Below are positions 8,893 to 17,321 of a stretch of DNA of 64,000 nucleotides, one piece after another. The stretch is from Flavobacterium tegetincola DSM 22377. Its GTDB lineage: Bacteria; Bacteroidota; Bacteroidia; Flavobacteriales; Flavobacteriaceae. The DNA lies in contig NZ_AUDN01000025.1 of NCBI RefSeq assembly GCF_000425485.1, positions 1 through 64,000 on the forward strand. Direction: 5' to 3'. The translations under genes and the position numbers were made by a program. Under the pieces are notes generated by a model. It was not told where the DNA came from. It searched no databases and worked only from the letters and a program-made list of their open reading frames with translations. The stretch's first letter is position 1; the number at the start of each line of letters is the position of its first letter.

Positions 8893-11367
8893 TTGACACT
8901 TTCCCTCCAAAATATCATCCCACAAATAAACGCTAAAATCCACGGTACGATTTCCACTGCCGAAATTGATTTGGTTTCTATTGACAGCCGCTCAATGCAA
9001 AACAATGAAAATACGTTGTTTTTTGCGTTAAGCGGTTCAAATTACGATGCACATCATTATATTTCAGAACTAATTGATAAAGGCGTCCAAAATTTTGTAG
9101 TGACTTACATTCCTGAAAACCTCGAAGGAAAAGCCACATTTTATGTAGTTCAAAACACAAAAAATGCCTTACAGCAATTTGCCGCTTATTACCGAAACTT
9201 GTTTCATTTTCCAATTATCGGAATTACCGGAAGTAATGGAAAAACAATTGTCAAGGAATGGCTCAACTTCCTTTTAAGTCCCGATTACAACATTATCCGA
9301 AGTCCAAAAAGTTATAATTCGCAAGTTGGCGTACCTCTTTCGGTTCTTGCCATTAATGAAAAACACAACTTAGGGATTTTTGAAGCCGGAATTTCAACGG
9401 TAAATGAAATGGAAGCGCTCCAAAAAATCATCAAACCTTCCATTGGAATTCTAACCAATATTGGTTCGGCTCATGATGAAGGCTTTGCTAATATTGGCGA
9501 AAAAATCAAAGAGAAAATTAAACTTTTTAAAGATGTAGAAGTTTTAATTTACAATAAAAATAAAACGATTGAACAGTTTTTACCATGTATTGACATCCAT
9601 GTAAATGACAAAAATCAAGCTTCAAAAACATTTAACTGGAGCTTTAAAGAAAAAGACGCCGACGTTTTTATCAGCAAAAGCACTCTTTTAGACAAAACAG
9701 TTTTAAATATTATTTACAAAAATGCCGCTTTTGACATCAAAGTGCCATTTCTAGACGATGCTTCCGTAGAAAACGCCATTCATTGTCTAATGGTTTTACT
9801 GTATTTTAACTACAGCATTGAAACCATCGAAAACCGAATCGACCTACTCTATCCCGTGGAAATGCGACTTAAAGTCAAAAACGGAATCAACAATACGACG
9901 ATTATTGACGACAGTTACAGTTCTGATTTTCAGTCGTTAAAAATTGCTTTAGATTTTTTAGAAAGTCAAAAACAACACAAGAAAAAGACCTTAATATTAT
10001 CTGATATTTTTCAGAGTGGATTGAGCAATGACGAATTATATACCCGAGTTTCACAATTGGTTATTGCCAATAAAATTCACCGCGTAATTGGCATTGGCGA
10101 AACCATTTCTAATTACAAAACTAAATTTATCAACTGCGGCACTTTTAAAAGTACGGATGATTTCATGGAAGCTTTTGATAGTTTGACTTTTGAAAATGAA
10201 ACCTTATTAGTAAAAGGTGCTCGTTCTTTTGAATTTGAAAAAATAGTGACGCTTCTGGAACAAAAAACGCATGAAACGGTTTTGGAAATCAACCTCAACG
10301 CCATCACGCACAATTTGAGTTATTACAAATCAAAGTTGAAGCCAACGACCAAATTAATGGTTATGGTGAAAGCTTTTGGTTATGGAAACGGCGGTTTTGA
10401 AATTGCCAAATTGCTCGAACATTTAAAAGTAGATTATCTTGGTGTTGCGTTTGCAGATGAAGGAATTTCGTTGAAAATAGCGGGAATTAAAACTAAAATC
10501 ATGGTTTTGAATCCTGAAAACACCAGTTTTCCATCCATTATTCAATATGAATTAGAGCCCGAAATTTATTGTATGAAAGGTTTGAATGCCTTTTTGAAAA
10601 TTACCGAACAAAAAAAATTGGTAGGTTATCCAATTCATATAAAAATCGACACCGGAATGCATCGATTGGGTTTTCAAGAACAAGATTTGCCCGTTTTAAT
10701 TGAAACCTTAAAGAATACACCTTCCATAAAAGTCAAAAGTATTTTGTCCCATTTGGCAACTAGCGATGATTTAGAAAACAGAAATTTTGCCAATCAGCAA
10801 ATAAATTTGTTTGAACATCTTTCGACAAAAATCATCCAAGAGCTAGAAATTAATCCCATCCGACACATCTTGAATACATCGGGGATTTCTAATTTTGGCG
10901 AAAGCCAATACGATATGGTTCGTTTAGGTATTGGACTTTACGGGATTTCTAACGATGATAAAGAGCAAAAATACTTGGAAAATGTAAGTACATTGAAATC
11001 GGTTATTTCTCAAATTCGCGTGATTCAAAAAGGAGAAAGCGTGGGTTATAGTCGACGTTTTGTGGCCGATAGCACAACAAAAATTGCTACTATTCCGATA
11101 GGTTATGCTGATGGAATTGCGAGAAGTTGGGGAAATCAAGTGGGTTATGTTACCATAAGAAACAAAAAAGCAGCCATTTTAGGAAGCATTTGCATGGATA
11201 TGTTGATGGTAGATTGCACAGAAATTGATTGTACCGAAGGTGATTCTGTTATTATTTTTGGCGAAAACCCTACCGTTAAATTGATTGCAGAGAAAACAAA
11301 TACGATTCCGTACGAAATTTTAACTAGCATTTCTCAACGAGTAAAACGTGTATTTTATCGAGTATAA
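8893..11367 (+). CDS. Bifunctional MurF ligase / alanine racemase fusion
   Basis: An 824-residue fusion joining two steps of peptidoglycan precursor synthesis. The N-terminal half is UDP-N-acetylmuramoyl-tripeptide--D-alanyl-D-alanine ligase: P-loop GITGSNGKTIVKEWL near 113, then EAGISTVNEM and the substrate-domain DDSYSSDFQSL near 344. The C-terminal half is a fold-III PLP alanine racemase that makes D-alanine: LEINLNAITHNL near 464, PLP-lysine in MVKAFGYGNGG near 487, RLGIGLYGI near 677, catalytic tyrosine in PIGYADGIARSWG near 735 and ICMDMLMVD near 766. The only start that keeps the N-terminus is TTG at 8893. Fusion of these two enzymes is known from Bacteroidota. Confidence 0.93.
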   Translation: MTLSLQNIIPQINAKIHGTISTAEIDLVSIDSRSMQNNENTLFFALSGSNYDAHHYISELIDKGVQNFVVTYIPENLEGKATFYVVQNTKNALQQFAAYYRNLFHFPIIGITGSNGKTIVKEWLNFLLSPDYNIIRSPKSYNSQVGVPLSVLAINEKHNLGIFEAGISTVNEMEALQKIIKPSIGILTNIGSAHDEGFANIGEKIKEKIKLFKDVEVLIYNKNKTIEQFLPCIDIHVNDKNQASKTFNWSFKEKDADVFISKSTLLDKTVLNIIYKNAAFDIKVPFLDDASVENAIHCLMVLLYFNYSIETIENRIDLLYPVEMRLKVKNGINNTTIIDDSYSSDFQSLKIALDFLESQKQHKKKTLILSDIFQSGLSNDELYTRVSQLVIANKIHRVIGIGETISNYKTKFINCGTFKSTDDFMEAFDSLTFENETLLVKGARSFEFEKIVTLLEQKTHETVLEINLNAITHNLSYYKSKLKPTTKLMVMVKAFGYGNGGFEIAKLLEHLKVDYLGVAFADEGISLKIAGIKTKIMVLNPENTSFPSIIQYELEPEIYCMKGLNAFLKITEQKKLVGYPIHIKIDTGMHRLGFQEQDLPVLIETLKNTPSIKVKSILSHLATSDDLENRNFANQQINLFEHLSTKIIQELEINPIRHILNTSGISNFGESQYDMVRLGIGLYGISNDDKEQKYLENVSTLKSVISQIRVIQKGESVGYSRRFVADSTTKIATIPIGYADGIARSWGNQVGYVTIRNKKAAILGSICMDMLMVDCTEIDCTEGDSVIIFGENPTVKLIAEKTNTIPYEILTSISQRVKRVFYRV

Positions 11368-11438
11368 TTTTATAAGAACTAAATGTTTTATACTTTAGCA
11401 CCCAGTTTTAATAAAAAATCAATCAAAACACAATTATT

Positions 11439-11876
11439 ATGGGATTCATCGGTGATTTTAAAGCCTTTTTAATGAAAGGCGAAATTGTAACTTTAGCGAC
11501 TGCCGTAATTGTAGGTGGAGCTTTTGGTAAAATTGTAACGTCGTTTACAAATGATATTTTAATGCCTCCTATTGGTATGCTTTTAGGAAATGTGGAATTC
11601 ACAGACTTAAAAGTTGTGCTCCAAGACGGAATTCCGGCAATAATGAATGGCGAAACTGAAGTAACTCCAGCAGTTGCTGAAGTTGCTATAATGTACGGCT
11701 CATTTGTTCAAACTATTCTTGATTTCGTAATTATTGGTTTCTGTATTTTCATGGTTTTAAAGGCTTACGAAAGAACTAAAAAGAAAGAAGCAGCGGCTCC
11801 TGCAGCTCCAGCAGCACCTTCTACTCAAGAGAAATTGTTAATGGAAATTCGCGACGAGTTGAAAAGAAAAGCATAA
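11439..11876 (+). CDS. mscL: Large-conductance mechanosensitive channel
   Basis: MscL opens under membrane tension and releases solutes after osmotic downshock. The 145-residue protein shows the amphipathic N-terminal helix (MGFIGDFKAFLMKGE), TM1 TLATAVIVGGAFGKIVTSF with the conserved pore residues, the loop ending DILMPPIGMLLG, and TM2 at about 88-108 (TILDFVIIGFCIFMVLKAY). A Pro/Ala linker and the C-terminal coiled helix QEKLLMEIRDELKRK complete it. Length and domain order are standard. A factor-independent terminator follows within 35 bp, so it is probably a single-gene transcript. Confidence 0.96.
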   Translation: MGFIGDFKAFLMKGEIVTLATAVIVGGAFGKIVTSFTNDILMPPIGMLLGNVEFTDLKVVLQDGIPAIMNGETEVTPAVAEVAIMYGSFVQTILDFVIIGFCIFMVLKAYERTKKKEAAAPAAPAAPSTQEKLLMEIRDELKRKA

Positions 11877-11906
11877 TTCAATCCGCTACATCATATATTC
11901 TAACTT

Positions 11907-11937
11907 AAACCGTTCATTGATTTGAACGGTTTTTTTG
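11907..11937 (+). terminator. Terminator after mscL
   Basis: Inverted repeat AAACCGTTCA at 11907-11916 pairs with TGAACGGTTT at 11923-11932 and is followed by a T run. Confidence 0.85.
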
Positions 11938-11949
11938 TTTACTATCAAA

Positions 11950-11983
11950 TTTGTATTTCTCACGTGAATATTAATTACTTTTG
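11950..11983 (+). promoter_or_regulatory. Promoter of asd
   Basis: TTTG at 11950-11953 and TACTTTTG at 11976-11983 are 22 bases apart and match the -33/-7 pair of Bacteroidota promoters. The ATG at 12011 lies 27 bases downstream; the earlier in-frame ATG at 11981 overlaps the -7 box and is therefore unlikely to be used. Confidence 0.65.
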
Positions 11984-12010
11984 TATCACAATTTATTAAA
12001 ACGCTTTATT

Positions 12011-13000
12011 ATGAAAATTGCAGTTGTTGGAGCAACCGGAATGGTTGGCGAAGTTATGCTTGAAGTTTTGGCAAAAAGAAATTTTCCTGTAACGGAATTA
12101 ATTCCTGTCGCTTCTGAAAAATCAGTTGGAAAAGAAATTGAATTCAACGGAAAAAAATATAAAGTAGTGGGTTTGCAAACTGCCGTGGACATGAAAGCGG
12201 ATATTGCTTTGTTTTCAGCTGGAGGAGAAACTTCTTTGGAATGGGCTCCTAAATTTGCAGCAGCAGGAACAACCGTAATTGACAATTCTTCCGCTTGGCG
12301 AATGGACGCGAATACAAAACTAATTGTTCCCGAAATCAACGCTTCTGAATTGACAAAAGAAGATAAAATCATTGCCAATCCAAACTGTTCGACAATCCAA
12401 ATGGTTTTGGCTTTAGCTCCTTTGCACAAAAAATATAAAATCAAGCGAATCATCGTTTCCACGTATCAATCGATTACCGGAACAGGTGTGAAAGCGGTTC
12501 AGCAATTGGAAAATGAATACGCTGGAATTAGCGGGGAAATGGCTTATAAATATCCAATTCACAGAAATGCGATTCCACAATGTGATAGTTTTGAAGACAA
12601 TGGGTACACCAAAGAAGAAATGAAATTGGTCAACGAACCAAAGAAAATATTAAGCGACGATTCAATTAAAATTACTGCAACTGCCGTTCGAGTGCCAATT
12701 GTTGGAGGACATTCAGAAGCCGTAAATGTGGAGTTTGAAAATGATTTTGATGTAAATGACGTTCGCAGAATTTTGCATGAAACTCCAGGAATTGTTGTTC
12801 AAGACAATACGGATACGCATACTTACCCGATGCCAAAATTTGCACAAGGAAAAGACGACGTTTTCGTAGGAAGAATCCGTCGTGATGAAAGTCAAGCAAA
12901 TACACTAAACATGTGGATTGTAGCTGATAACTTACGGAAAGGTGCTGCTACTAATACGATTCAAATTGCGGAATATCTAGTTGCTAATCATTTAGTGTAA
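12011..13000 (+). CDS. asd: Aspartate-semialdehyde dehydrogenase
   Basis: Reduces aspartyl-4-phosphate to the semialdehyde with NADPH, the branch point to diaminopimelate, lysine, threonine and methionine. The 329-residue protein starts MKIAVVGATGMVGEVMLEVL with the Rossmann motif, has the catalytic cysteine in IANPNCSTIQMVLAL near residue 127, and the substrate-binding RVPIVGGHSEAVNVEF near 228, where the histidine is the general base. VGRIRRD near 287 completes the family pattern. The start is set by the promoter upstream. There is no operon partner. Confidence 0.95.
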   Translation: MKIAVVGATGMVGEVMLEVLAKRNFPVTELIPVASEKSVGKEIEFNGKKYKVVGLQTAVDMKADIALFSAGGETSLEWAPKFAAAGTTVIDNSSAWRMDANTKLIVPEINASELTKEDKIIANPNCSTIQMVLALAPLHKKYKIKRIIVSTYQSITGTGVKAVQQLENEYAGISGEMAYKYPIHRNAIPQCDSFEDNGYTKEEMKLVNEPKKILSDDSIKITATAVRVPIVGGHSEAVNVEFENDFDVNDVRRILHETPGIVVQDNTDTHTYPMPKFAQGKDDVFVGRIRRDESQANTLNMWIVADNLRKGAATNTIQIAEYLVANHLV

Positions 13001-13027
13001 AAGATTTAATCTAAAATAAAATTTTAA

Positions 13028-13098
13028 ACCATTAAGAAATTAAGAAAATCAAGCCTAACCTTGACTTAATGAAACTTAGTGTCTTAATGGTATTTTTT
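13028..13098. repeat. Imperfect inverted repeat, terminator-like
   Basis: ACCATTAAG at 13028-13036 pairs with CTTAATGGT at 13083-13091, with further partial pairing inside (AATTAAG, CTTAGTG) and a T-rich tail. It probably ends the asd transcript. Long imperfect ATTAAG repeats of this kind are common intergenic elements in Flavobacterium. Confidence 0.5.
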
Positions 13099-13154
13099 AT
13101 TAAAAATTGTTAAACTCAAACGGATTTTTGCATTAAATGCTACCTTTGTATTTC

Positions 13155-13493
13155 ATGAAGAAAAAATTTGCCATAATAAACTTGTCGCTGATGTGCTCAG
13201 TATTGTTCGCAATACTGTTTCAATCGCTGCATTCATATGAGCATTTTTTGACAGATGATCTTGCCGTTCATCAGCACGATCATCAGAAGCACGACTTGCA
13301 TGAAAACAATCACAATCATCAGAAATGTTTTGTTTGTGAATTTACGTTTAACAACTTTGTTGGTGCAGAAATTACCTCTTATGCTTTTAAATCTTCTTTT
13401 GAAAGTATTGTTTACAATTCATTTTATGCAGAAAATCCTTCCTTTTTCTCTGGAAGTCATTCTTCTTTACGAGGTCCTCCTCAAGTTGCCTAA
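13155..13493 (+). CDS. Exported histidine-rich small protein
   Basis: A 112-residue protein with an N-terminal hydrophobic export segment (FAIINLSLMCSVLFAILFQSLHSYEHF) followed by a histidine-rich stretch at about 40-57 (HQHDHQKHDLHENNHNHQK) and a CFVCEF pair of cysteines near 59-62. The His cluster plus the CxxC suggests periplasmic binding of a transition metal such as zinc, copper or nickel. It ends in a conserved-looking SSLRGPPQVA. The ATG at 13155 is chosen over the ATG at 13137 because the shorter form begins directly with the MKKK signal-peptide n-region. It precedes a TonB receptor and a His-motif lipoprotein, and may act with them. Confidence 0.7.
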   Translation: MKKKFAIINLSLMCSVLFAILFQSLHSYEHFLTDDLAVHQHDHQKHDLHENNHNHQKCFVCEFTFNNFVGAEITSYAFKSSFESIVYNSFYAENPSFFSGSHSSLRGPPQVA

Positions 13494-13799
13494 TCCCGAA
13501 AGAATACAAGAAAACTAAAGATTTTAAACGAGCCCGATAGCTTTCGTGGTGCCGATTTTTCATAGGTACTACAGCCGAAAGCGGGAACATGTATTGAGAT
13601 TCCAAAAATTTGGAATGGCAACACTACAGATTTGTTTCAAGGAAAGCAGGTTTAGTGCATAGTGTGGTATATCAATACAAGTTACTATAAAATTTTCTAC
13701 TATTAATACGGATTACAATTCTCCCAAGCTTTTGCTTTTTTTCGGACAATTTATATATAGAATTTTGTCTCAATTTTCATTTTAGATTTTTAAAAATCA
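13494..13799. other. Intergenic region before the TonB receptor gene
   Basis: No supported gene. It contains CCCGATAGC...GCCGAAAGCGGGAAC around 13533-13585, similar in wording to the GAAGCGGGAACGGAC stretch at 22769-22783, which suggests a short repeated intergenic element. The AT-rich last 100 bases presumably hold the promoter of the receptor gene, but no clean TAnnTTTG box was found. Confidence 0.35.
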
Positions 13800-16187
13800 A
13801 TGCGTTATTTTATTGCACTAGTCTTCCTATTTATTGGAAACCAATCGCTTGTATATTCCCAAAACAAAGTTAGCGGAACCATTACAAACGAAAAGAACGA
13901 ACCTCTTGGTGGAAGTCATATTCACTCAGGCACTGCCTTTGTTATCAGCGATCCCAACGGAAACTTTATGATGAATTTACCTTCAGGTGCACATCGAATT
14001 ATTGTTTCCTATGTGGGATATAAAGCAGTGGACACACTCGTTGATGTACGTAATAATATGGTCTTAAACCTCACATTGAAGCAAGATATTTCGGCATTAT
14101 CAGAAGTCTTAATTTATGATAAAAGCCTAAAGACCAACACCACAGTTGACAGACAAGTATTAAAAGTTGCCCAGCTGGAACGTTACAGCAGCGGCAGCAT
14201 TGGAGATGCTTTAAAGGAAATTAGCGGTGTTTCTACTTTAAAAACAGGCAGTACAATTGTAAAGCCAGTTATCAATGGTTTGCACAGCAGTCGGGTTTTG
14301 ATCATCAATAACAATGTTCGTTTGGAAGACCAACAATGGGGTTTGGAACATGCACCAAATTTGGACATCAATACGGCTGGAAAAGTGTCGGTAATTAAGG
14401 GTGCTTCAGGCTTGCAGTATGGAGGAGATGCCATTGGCGGCGTGGTGATAATTGAACCACCAGTGATTCCTGTAAAAGACACATTATATGGAAGAACAAT
14501 TTTAAACGGTGCTTCAAATGGCCGTGGAGGAAGCGTTTCATCCTCACTTTTTAAGGGATATCAAACGGGTTGGAATTGGAATTTGCAGGGTACTTTTAAA
14601 TACCTTGGCGATGTGGAATCGCCTGATTATGTACTGTCGAATACGGGAACGCGAGAAAACAACTTTTCTGGCGGCGTGGGTTTTAAAGGTAAACATTCCG
14701 GATTTACAGCTTTTTTTAGTTACTACGATGCTACTATTGGAATTTTGAGCGCATCCCATATTGGTAATATTGCTGATTTGGTTGGGGCAATCAATAGTGG
14801 AACTCCAAATACGGCAAACGATTTTACTTACAACATTGCTGCACCAAGACAAGAAGTACGGCATTATTTGGGTAAATTAAACTACTATCAAAACTTTTCT
14901 GACTTAGGGAAACTCACGCTACAATATGCTTATCAATTGAACGATAGGCAGGAATATGATATTCGACGGGGCGATGACAGAAATAAACCTTCGTTGGACT
15001 TGCTTCTGTCTACACATTCGGTTTTGGCTGATTTTGAGACTTCCTCTAGTAAAATTGCTAGATATAAATTTGGCGTAAGCGGAACATATCAAAATAACTT
15101 TGCCGATACCGATACTGGCGTCCGTCCGTTGATTCCCAATTACGATAAGTTTGAGGCAGGAATTTACAGCATTGCAACCTTTGCTTTGAATGACACGTGG
15201 GAATTGGAAACTGGACTTCGATACGATTATAGCAGAATTGATGCTACAAAATTTTATCTAAAGTCCAGATGGGACGAAAGAAATTACGATGCGGACTTTT
15301 CGGACATTATTACCGGAGATTTTGGGACGCAATGGAAAACGAATCCCGATTTTACGTACCACAATTTCTCGGGAAGTATTGGTGCAAAGCATCAAATCAA
15401 TACTAACTTAACTTGGTTTACCAATGCAAGTTTGGCCAACAGAAGTCCAAATCCTTCCGAATTGTTCAGCGATGGATTGCATCACGCAACGGGTCAGATT
15501 GAATTGGGCGACTTACGGTTAAAAAACGAGAAAGCAGTTAAGCTTTCGACTACTTTGGCCTACACCTCCGACACATTTGCCTTTGAGATCAATCCGTACT
15601 TGAATATAATCAACGACTTTACATTGCTTGAGCCAGTTGGCTTGGAGCAAAGTAACCGAGGCGCTTTTCCAGTTTGGCAATACCGTCAAGTGAATGCTCG
15701 ATTAATGGGATTGGACGTCAGTGCGAATTATGACTTTGCCAAAAACCTAAATTTCCGCAGTACTTTTGCTTATGTATACGGTGAAGATCGTAACAACCAT
15801 GAAGCCCTAATTGATATGCCACCTATCAATTGGAACAATAGCATTCACTACAGCAAAAGTGAGTGGCATCATTTGATTTTGGGGTTGCAAAGTGAGTGGC
15901 TTTTTACTCAAAATCGTTTTCCTGATAACGATTTCATTGCAGATGTTCCTATTGATGGTGTATTTGTCCCGACGAATGTAGCGATCAGTCAGCCTCCAAA
16001 AGGCTATCATCAGTTGAATTTCAGTTCCGAAATGCAATTTAACGCTTTTGAAAAATCTAAAATTACCGTTGGATTTAACATCCAAAATATTTTTAATACC
16101 AATTACCGAGATTACCTCAACCGTACCCGACTTTACGTTGATGATATGGGAAGGAATTTCACAATGCAAATCAAACTTAATTATTAA
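13800..16187 (+). CDS. TonB-dependent receptor, probable metal uptake
   Basis: A 795-residue outer-membrane receptor. Order: signal peptide MRYFIALVFLFIGNQSLVYSQ; a carboxypeptidase-regulatory-like domain at about 25-100 (VSGTITNEKNEPLGGSHIHS, MNLPSGAHRIIVSYVGY); a plug domain at about 110-225 with ISGVSTLKTGSTIVKPVINGL and VIKGASGLQYGGDAIGGVV; then a 22-strand-type barrel to the C-terminal aromatic-rich FTMQIKLNY. It lacks a SusD partner, so it is not a polysaccharide system. The histidine-rich exported protein upstream and the lipoprotein downstream suggest uptake of a metal ion or metal complex. The substrate is an inference. Confidence 0.85.
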   Translation: MRYFIALVFLFIGNQSLVYSQNKVSGTITNEKNEPLGGSHIHSGTAFVISDPNGNFMMNLPSGAHRIIVSYVGYKAVDTLVDVRNNMVLNLTLKQDISALSEVLIYDKSLKTNTTVDRQVLKVAQLERYSSGSIGDALKEISGVSTLKTGSTIVKPVINGLHSSRVLIINNNVRLEDQQWGLEHAPNLDINTAGKVSVIKGASGLQYGGDAIGGVVIIEPPVIPVKDTLYGRTILNGASNGRGGSVSSSLFKGYQTGWNWNLQGTFKYLGDVESPDYVLSNTGTRENNFSGGVGFKGKHSGFTAFFSYYDATIGILSASHIGNIADLVGAINSGTPNTANDFTYNIAAPRQEVRHYLGKLNYYQNFSDLGKLTLQYAYQLNDRQEYDIRRGDDRNKPSLDLLLSTHSVLADFETSSSKIARYKFGVSGTYQNNFADTDTGVRPLIPNYDKFEAGIYSIATFALNDTWELETGLRYDYSRIDATKFYLKSRWDERNYDADFSDIITGDFGTQWKTNPDFTYHNFSGSIGAKHQINTNLTWFTNASLANRSPNPSELFSDGLHHATGQIELGDLRLKNEKAVKLSTTLAYTSDTFAFEINPYLNIINDFTLLEPVGLEQSNRGAFPVWQYRQVNARLMGLDVSANYDFAKNLNFRSTFAYVYGEDRNNHEALIDMPPINWNNSIHYSKSEWHHLILGLQSEWLFTQNRFPDNDFIADVPIDGVFVPTNVAISQPPKGYHQLNFSSEMQFNAFEKSKITVGFNIQNIFNTNYRDYLNRTRLYVDDMGRNFTMQIKLNY

Positions 16188-16206
16188 ACATTTAAATTTT
16201 ACAAAC

Positions 16207-16773
16207 ATGAAAATGATCAAATTAGTACCAATGGCTTTAATTGCCTTATTTACATTCAACTCTTGTTCAAGCGATGACGATGCCCAACCGGTAAACGAAG
16301 AGGAAGTAATTACTACTGTAACGGTAACACTGACGCCGCAAAATCTCTTGGAACTTCCTGTAATTTTAATATCCAACGACATTGATGGAAACGGACCCAT
16401 TGCGCCACAAATTACTGTAACAGGAACTCTTACACCAGGAGAGACCTACACAGGAACAGTTTCTTTGTCCAATATATTGACCAATCCTGTGGATGATATT
16501 TCAGCAGAAGTATTGGAAGAAGGCCACGAGCACCAATTTTTCTTCAATGCACCAGGAGTTGGAACTTTTGCTTATACAGACCTAGATGTAAACGGTAAAC
16601 CAATTGGTTTGGAATTTACATTTCTAGCCGCGGCTGATGCAGTATCAGGAAATTTGACCGTAATTTTACGTCACGAACCTATTAAGACTGCGGAAGGTGT
16701 AGCGGAGGGTATCATCACAAATGCTGGTGGAGCAACCGATGTTCAAGTTGTTTTTCCAATTACCGTTCAGTAG
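16207..16773 (+). CDS. Lipoprotein paired with the TonB receptor
   Basis: A 188-residue lipoprotein: MKMIKLVPMALIALFTFNSC with the lipobox FNSC, then an acidic linker SSDDDAQPVNEEE. The rest is beta-rich with TVTGTLTPGETYTGTVSL, an EEGHEHQFFF motif near 109 and FTYADLDVNGKPIGLEF-like strands. The GHEHQ motif could bind a metal. It starts 19 bp after the receptor stop codon and ends before a strong terminator, so receptor and lipoprotein form an operon. Similar small lipoproteins follow TonB receptors in other Flavobacteriia; function is unproven. The start is the ATG preceding the lipoprotein signal; longer in-frame starts lie inside the receptor gene. Confidence 0.75.
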   Translation: MKMIKLVPMALIALFTFNSCSSDDDAQPVNEEEVITTVTVTLTPQNLLELPVILISNDIDGNGPIAPQITVTGTLTPGETYTGTVSLSNILTNPVDDISAEVLEEGHEHQFFFNAPGVGTFAYTDLDVNGKPIGLEFTFLAAADAVSGNLTVILRHEPIKTAEGVAEGIITNAGGATDVQVVFPITVQ

Positions 16774-16795
16774 TTTAAAATAATTTCTAAATTAC

Positions 16796-16824
16796 AAACC
16801 GCCCAAATTTGGGCGGTTTTTTTT
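16796..16824 (+). terminator. Terminator of the receptor-lipoprotein operon
   Basis: Perfect 12 bp arms AAACCGCCCAAA (16796-16807) and TTTGGGCGGTTT (16808-16819), followed by a T run to 16824. Confidence 0.9.
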
Positions 16825-16912
16825 ATAAATTGAATTTTTACTTATTTATTGTCGATTCCTTACATTTTATTTAGTAAATTTAGAAAATCAATAAACCTTT
16901 AAACGATTTACT

Positions 16913-17272
16913 ATGAATTCTAAATTTACTCAAATTACACGAATCCTTTTAGGAGTACTTCTTTTACTTTCTGGCTTAAATAAACTTTTTAAATTTATTC
17001 CCACTCCAGCGGATGATTTGCTACAATCGTTTGGTCAAGTGGACTACATTCTCCCGATTGTTGCTGTAGTAGAAATTATTATTGCCGTATTATTAATTAC
17101 TAAAAAGTGGGTTGCTTTTGCATTAATTGTATTGGTTCCCGTATCCTTAAATATTTTATTGTTTCATATATACCTCAATATAGAAGGTATTGCTCCTGCA
17201 ATTGTGGTGGCGGCACTGAATGGAATTTTACTTTACAAACAACGTCGACAATATGCACCACTTTTTGAGTGA
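16913..17272 (+). CDS. DoxX-like integral membrane protein
   Basis: A 119-residue protein with four predicted membrane segments: ILLGVLLLLSGLNKLFKF, YILPIVAVVEIIIAVLLI, WVAFALIVLVPVSLNILLFHIYL and IAPAIVVAALNGILLY. The first segment with LSGLNKLFKFIP is typical of the DoxX/MauE-like family, whose members are thought to act in membrane redox or oxidative-stress functions. It is a single-gene unit between the terminator at 16796-16824 and the S9A peptidase promoter. Function is inferred from the family only. Confidence 0.8.
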   Translation: MNSKFTQITRILLGVLLLLSGLNKLFKFIPTPADDLLQSFGQVDYILPIVAVVEIIIAVLLITKKWVAFALIVLVPVSLNILLFHIYLNIEGIAPAIVVAALNGILLYKQRRQYAPLFE

Positions 17273-17298
17273 AAAGATCTTTTGATTCGATATATTTG
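17262..17298 (+). promoter_or_regulatory. Promoter of the S9A peptidase gene
   Basis: TTTTTG at 17262-17267 and TATATTTG at 17291-17298 are 23 bases apart and fit the -33/-7 pair. The ATG at 17322 is 23 bases downstream. The -33 element overlaps the end of the DoxX gene. Confidence 0.55.
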
Positions 17299-17321
17299 TA
17301 GGAATCAAAAAACCTTTTTAA

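Noticed and set aside
13255..13518. Leucine-rich frame overlapping the histidine-rich protein
   Set aside because: It is a frame shadow of the His-rich gene; that gene has a signal peptide and a sensible start, this one does not.
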